From Phycisphaerales bacterium Planc_01 (GTDB taxonomy: Bacteria > Planctomycetota > Phycisphaerae > Sedimentisphaerales > Anaerobacaceae): a stretch of 64,000 nucleotides of DNA. The translations under genes and the position numbers were made by a program. The stretch is taken from NCBI GenBank assembly GCA_001603075.1, contig LVBB01000122.1, positions 33,622-97,621 on the forward strand, written 5' to 3'. This document shows positions 60,489-64,000 of this stretch, in pieces (the first letter of the stretch is position 1; the number at the start of each line of letters is the position of its first letter). Below the pieces are notes generated by a model, which saw nothing but the letters and a program-made list of their open reading frames with translations, searched no databases and was not told the DNA's origin.

Positions 60489-61148
60489 TCAGTTCTCAGG
60501 CGGCGCCTGTTCCGGGGCGCTCTCGACCGGCGGGGCCGGTACGGGCGCCGGCTCAGCGCTGGTCATCGCCCTCTTCTGCTGCTGAACCTGGGCGGTTTTT
60601 CGCTGATGGACCTGCTGCTGCATGCCCATCAGCTTATCGACGCGTGCGATCATCTCGGCGTCGCCCTTTTGCACCGCCAGTTCGCGGATTCGGGCCAGCC
60701 GGGCCTGACGTTCCATGTGCTTGGCCTGGTGGCGCTGCTGTTGCGCCTCCAGGGCCCGCAACTGCTGCTGATGGCCTTGGCCTTTGCCCTGGGCGGCCTT
60801 CTCAGCGGCCTGCCCTTTGGCTGCGGCTGCATCCTGGGCGGCCTTGCCCTTGGCCTGTGCGGCCTCAGCGTGTTGACCTGCCCGCCTCTGTTCAGCCTGC
60901 TGTTTGGCCTGTGCGGCCTTCTCAGCGGCCTGATCCCTTGCGGCGGCCGCGTCTTCGGCGGCCTTGCCCTGCTGGCCTGCCCGCTTCTGTTCGGCCTGCT
61001 GCTTGGCTTGGGCCGCCTTCTGGGCCTCATCGGTTCGGGCGGGCCGTTCGGTGCGGCGGGCGCCGCCCCCTTGGCCCTGAGCCCATACATCGGCCGCCAC
61101 ACAGCAGAGAACCAGACACACACACAGCGATAGAATGGTCTTCTTCAT
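60489..61148 (-). CDS. Exported Ala/Gln/Lys-rich coiled-coil protein
   Basis: The 219-residue protein has a signal peptide (cleavage near VWAQ) and tandem helical repeats with the period AAQAKQQAEQKRAGQ in about residues 45-130, then a charged coil and a Pro/Ala-rich end. Such composition suggests an extended periplasmic helix. CAGGAGA precedes the ATG at 61148. Repeat translation may make it prone to copy-number change. Confidence 0.65.
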   Translation of the reverse strand: MKKTILSLCVCLVLCCVAADVWAQGQGGGARRTERPARTDEAQKAAQAKQQAEQKRAGQQGKAAEDAAAARDQAAEKAAQAKQQAEQRRAGQHAEAAQAKGKAAQDAAAAKGQAAEKAAQGKGQGHQQQLRALEAQQQRHQAKHMERQARLARIRELAVQKGDAEMIARVDKLMGMQQQVHQRKTAQVQQQKRAMTSAEPAPVPAPPVESAPEQAPPEN

Positions 61149-61286
61149 TTTCGATCTCCTGAGAAAGAGTCTGGCGAATCCGACACTTCTACTCGGCGTC
61201 TTCGGCACGGTTCGTGCCAATCTCTTGATCGGCTATTTCGCACAAAGGCTTAACGGGACAGGGAATTTCGCCTGATCTGGGCCCTG

Positions 61287-61622
61287 TCATGGGTCTGGGG
61301 TGCTCTCCTTGGTGTCGTTGGATCGGAACAGCAGGCCGATCAGCATGATCGGGGCGTTCCAGACGATCATGAGCAGTCGGAACAACCGGCCGGGGATCGA
61401 AACGTCGCGGTATCCGATCTGGCGCCAGGCCTGGCCCCAGACGCTCGCCTGCCAGCGGATGTTCACAAACGGCAGATAGTGCGTGAGCTGCCCCGTCGCC
61501 GCGCCACAATTGGGACAATAGTGCGCCAGCGGATCCACCGGCCGGAAACATCGAATGCACACCGGCACCTCCGCGCCGTCTTGCCCCCCGATGCCCTCGC
61601 CTTTCTTCGTCTCTTCCACCAT
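61287..61622 (-). CDS. Zinc-ribbon membrane-associated protein
   Basis: The 111-residue protein has a zinc ribbon (CIRC and CPNC, about residues 22-41) followed by a helix and a hydrophobic stretch (LLMIVWNAPIMLIGLLF). It may be a membrane-bound adaptor. AGGAG precedes the ATG. The family is not identified. Confidence 0.65.
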   Translation of the reverse strand: MVEETKKGEGIGGQDGAEVPVCIRCFRPVDPLAHYCPNCGAATGQLTHYLPFVNIRWQASVWGQAWRQIGYRDVSIPGRLFRLLMIVWNAPIMLIGLLFRSNDTKESTPDP

Positions 61623-61778
61623 CGCCGTTCACTCCTGCAATGCCGTTTGCCACGACCAGAGTCGACTCTCTGATCTCCATAGACCACTATCCAAGCCCTC
61701 TGTCAAGATGCATCGCATTCCCAGGCGAAGCGTCCTTGATGTCCGGGCGGCTGCCGGATGGTCCAAGCGGTTGGGCGA

Positions 61779-63704
61779 TCAGCGAGCGTAGAGCCTGACG
61801 GTCCCGACGAGGTGCTGGAGGTTGTTCATGCGTGCGACGTTGGAGAAGACGCAGTGCCAATCGGCGGTTGGTGGGACCGGGACGAGAATCTGCCCCTCGG
61901 CGGCACCGAGATTCGCATGAAACGCCTCGAACGGTGCGCCGCCGGTAAATCGTTCGTATTCGGCGGCATCGGTCATGAAGAAATCGATCCGGCCGCCCTC
62001 GACCTTCTCCAGATGCTGTGTATACGGGGCCACGTCGTCCGCCCAGACGTCGCCGGCGAGCAGTTGCTCGGGCACGGCGAAGGAGACCACCAGCCGATAG
62101 GGACTGTCGTCGGCCGCCGAGACCTCGACCGGCGCGGCCTCGAGTGCGGGCATCAGGCCTCCCAGCACAACTGAGTGCGTATGTCGTTCGCCTGCGACCG
62201 CCGCTGAGACGAGTTCGATCCGCTCGTTGGATGCATTCGGCTCGCTGCCAACGGCCGACGCGACGCGGGCGGCATAGTCCAGACGGTCGCCCACGACGAA
62301 CGAACAGCGGCCCTCGTTGTCGGTCAGTGCGTAGAAGTCCGAGAGGAACCTCGTAGCGGACGGATTCTTGGCGTACAGACGCACCTCGGCCCCATCGACC
62401 GGAGCGCCGAGAGCGTCGGTGACATGAACGTCGATCGTGGCCGTGCTCGGCGTGTAACGGTCGGTCACGCTGCGGACCCGGCCGTCGCTGCGGATCTCAT
62501 AGACCGTCCCGAAGACCTTCCCCCAGCCCGTCGCATAGACAAGTGGCTCGTCCACCGAATGGTTCACCGGCTCCCACTGGATCCAGCGCTCGTGCCAGAA
62601 TTCGTTCCAGATGTGGTCGGTCGAGGTCGAGGCGACGCTGGTGCAGGGGATCAGGGCGGCGCGGGCGGCGGCCGCCGCCAGGTCGGCGTACTCGCCGCAA
62701 CGGCCGATGTGCTTGTCGTAGATGCGAATCGGCTGATGCGGGCGCTCGCCTTCGCTGGTGAAGCTCATCGACGCATTGATCCAACCGTTGACGGCGCCGA
62801 TGGCGCTGTCGCCGCCCAGGCTCGTCCCGTCGCCGGCGATCGTGCATCGCGACAGCCGGTCCCGCAGAACGGGATACCCCGGATCGGCGTGGTTGAACAG
62901 ATAATCGCGCCAGAAATACCCGTCCTGCGCCGAGACGATGTTCTCGTTGTGCGACCGATTGCTCTCGGCCAGATTTGGATCGATATAGGCCGGGATCTCG
63001 CTGGAGACCTTCGGATGGACGACGTACCAGTAATAGACATCCCTCGGCGCGTCGATCGTCGTGACGCTGGGAACGCCGCTGCGTGTGCCGGCGGTGAAGG
63101 ATTGCACGTAACGCGTCGTGGAATAATAGTCGTCGTCGCCGTCCGACGTGCCGACGTCGATCACCTCGACGTAGTCCAGCACGGCGGCGTTTTCATAGAT
63201 GAGCTTGGCGTTGCGCACGAACAGATCCGGGCTGCCGTAACCGCTGGTCAGATACTGTGGCGAAGCATGCGCGATGGCGAAGGCGATCTCATCGATGTAG
63301 GGATCGTTGGCGTCGTTGACGGCGGCCGCCCACCGATCCTGATCATCGGCGGGGATCTGCGAGAAGACCCAGGTCAGCTCGTGACGCATCCATCGCGGCG
63401 CCTTGCTCGCGGCCGCCTCGGCCGCAGCGGTCAGTTCATGGTTGCGGATGGGGGCAATGGTGCTGAGCCTCTGTGTCGCCGCATCACAATGGACGCCCAG
63501 GTGCCGCCCGGCATCAAGGTACAGATCGAACTCGGTTTCGTCCAGCAGCGTCCACTCCGCTGGAACGACGATGCCCGAGACGCCGCCCTCAGAGGGCGAC
63601 TCGCCCGGCCCCGGATCGTCCTGCGACAGGCCCCGTCCTGGGCAGGCCAGCAGGATGAGAACAGTCCAAAGAAGGCAGGTACGAACGTGACTTGTCGTCG
63701 CCAT
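61779..63704 (-). CDS. Exported transglutaminase-like domain protein
   Basis: The 641-residue protein has a signal peptide (cleavage near GLSQ). A transglutaminase/protease-like core contains the triad Cys in GRCGEY (about residue 335), His in STDHIWNEFW, and an acidic residue in WIQWEPVN. A carboxypeptidase-regulatory-like beta domain follows (IDVHVTDALGAPVDGAEVRLY). It probably acts on peptides outside the cytoplasm. A GAGGGAATG site precedes the ATG. Confidence 0.75.
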   Translation of the reverse strand: MATTSHVRTCLLWTVLILLACPGRGLSQDDPGPGESPSEGGVSGIVVPAEWTLLDETEFDLYLDAGRHLGVHCDAATQRLSTIAPIRNHELTAAAEAAASKAPRWMRHELTWVFSQIPADDQDRWAAAVNDANDPYIDEIAFAIAHASPQYLTSGYGSPDLFVRNAKLIYENAAVLDYVEVIDVGTSDGDDDYYSTTRYVQSFTAGTRSGVPSVTTIDAPRDVYYWYVVHPKVSSEIPAYIDPNLAESNRSHNENIVSAQDGYFWRDYLFNHADPGYPVLRDRLSRCTIAGDGTSLGGDSAIGAVNGWINASMSFTSEGERPHQPIRIYDKHIGRCGEYADLAAAAARAALIPCTSVASTSTDHIWNEFWHERWIQWEPVNHSVDEPLVYATGWGKVFGTVYEIRSDGRVRSVTDRYTPSTATIDVHVTDALGAPVDGAEVRLYAKNPSATRFLSDFYALTDNEGRCSFVVGDRLDYAARVASAVGSEPNASNERIELVSAAVAGERHTHSVVLGGLMPALEAAPVEVSAADDSPYRLVVSFAVPEQLLAGDVWADDVAPYTQHLEKVEGGRIDFFMTDAAEYERFTGGAPFEAFHANLGAAEGQILVPVPPTADWHCVFSNVARMNNLQHLVGTVRLYAR

Positions 63705-64000
63705 GATTCATTCCCTCACACCATCATTGCCATATCATGGCCCTGATCCATGAACGACACCAGATTACCAAAAAGCCACCGGCGACGTCAAGCGATGCCC
63801 TTCGGGCCTCCTCGTGTCTCTGCCGGTCCACCTCCCCGCCGATCCGGTCCTGAAGCACCCCATCCGCCAACACACCGCCCGCCTCAGGCCCACCTTCCAT
63901 CACCCATCTGCATACGATGTTCGTCATCCATCGATCTTATAATGGGGTTCGTCCCAATCCTGTTCGGCCCGAGAATTGCTGTGTCTTGATGGAGCAGGAT

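Overview
The window looks like a chromosome segment of a Planctomycetota bacterium, most likely class Phycisphaerae. The grounds are high G+C, twin-arginine-exported Gfo/Idh, TIM-barrel and PLP-aminotransferase proteins, planctomycete-type prepilin proteins with H-x9-D(G/W) tails, a Cys-type sulfatase beside sugar-catabolism genes, and a very large BadF/HgdC-type activase. This placement is inferred from gene content; there is no rRNA in the window.

Layout. 232-3441: SDR oxidoreductase, D-aminoacyl-tRNA deacylase, COG3910-type ATPase and a GH5-like cellulase. 3442-5787: a lower-G+C block with one two-domain KaiC-like ATPase. 5788-9978 (minus): DUF1294 membrane protein coupled to a DEAH helicase that carries a C-terminal membrane hairpin, and 6-phosphofructokinase. 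10230-13314: small DUF4177 protein, alpha/beta hydrolase, CheX-like protein, a lipoprotein and a YfcE-type phosphodiesterase. 13461-19006: TIM-barrel epimerase, Gfo/Idh oxidoreductase, sulfatase and xylulokinase, a saccharide-degradation module. 19070-21011: two prepilin-like proteins. 21284-26641: unknown protein coupled to tex, a NarL-type regulator and a TAT-exported aminotransferase. 27089-32321: ceramidase-like lipoprotein, remnants of a nucleotidyltransferase gene pair, a small lipoprotein, GH99-like protein, thioesterase and GH29 fucosidase.

32371-41807 holds a 1,562-residue acyl-CoA dehydratase activase-like protein divergent from the replication cluster dnaN-dciA-like-gyrB. The 696-bp gap between them is a candidate, unproven origin region. 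41919-45424 (minus): secreted hydrolase, then an ECF sigma / anti-sigma-like / exported-protein operon. 45722-49811: TPR lipoprotein, a truncated pectinase remnant, tagaturonate epimerase, a GAF-like protein and a four-helix membrane protein. 49974-52365: a MetX-MetW fusion, nikR and tRNA-Val(CAC). 52603-56955: beta-propeller protein, a second TAT-exported aminotransferase and a chimeric exported protein. 57027-63704 (minus): membrane protein, groEL, groES, a degenerate receiver-domain protein, small envelope proteins and a transglutaminase-like exported protein.

Three families of short dispersed palindromes lie between genes: an approximately 90-100 bp inverted repeat with TGTCAT ends (2 copies), a GGTGTGC/GCACACC hairpin (3 copies) and an AGGGGCGA/TCGCCCCT hairpin (3 copies). 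No complete mobile element, CRISPR array or phage was seen. The more unusual items are the membrane-anchored helicase, the KaiC-like protein whose second ATPase site is degenerate, the MetX-MetW fusion, and the paired exported PLP enzymes.
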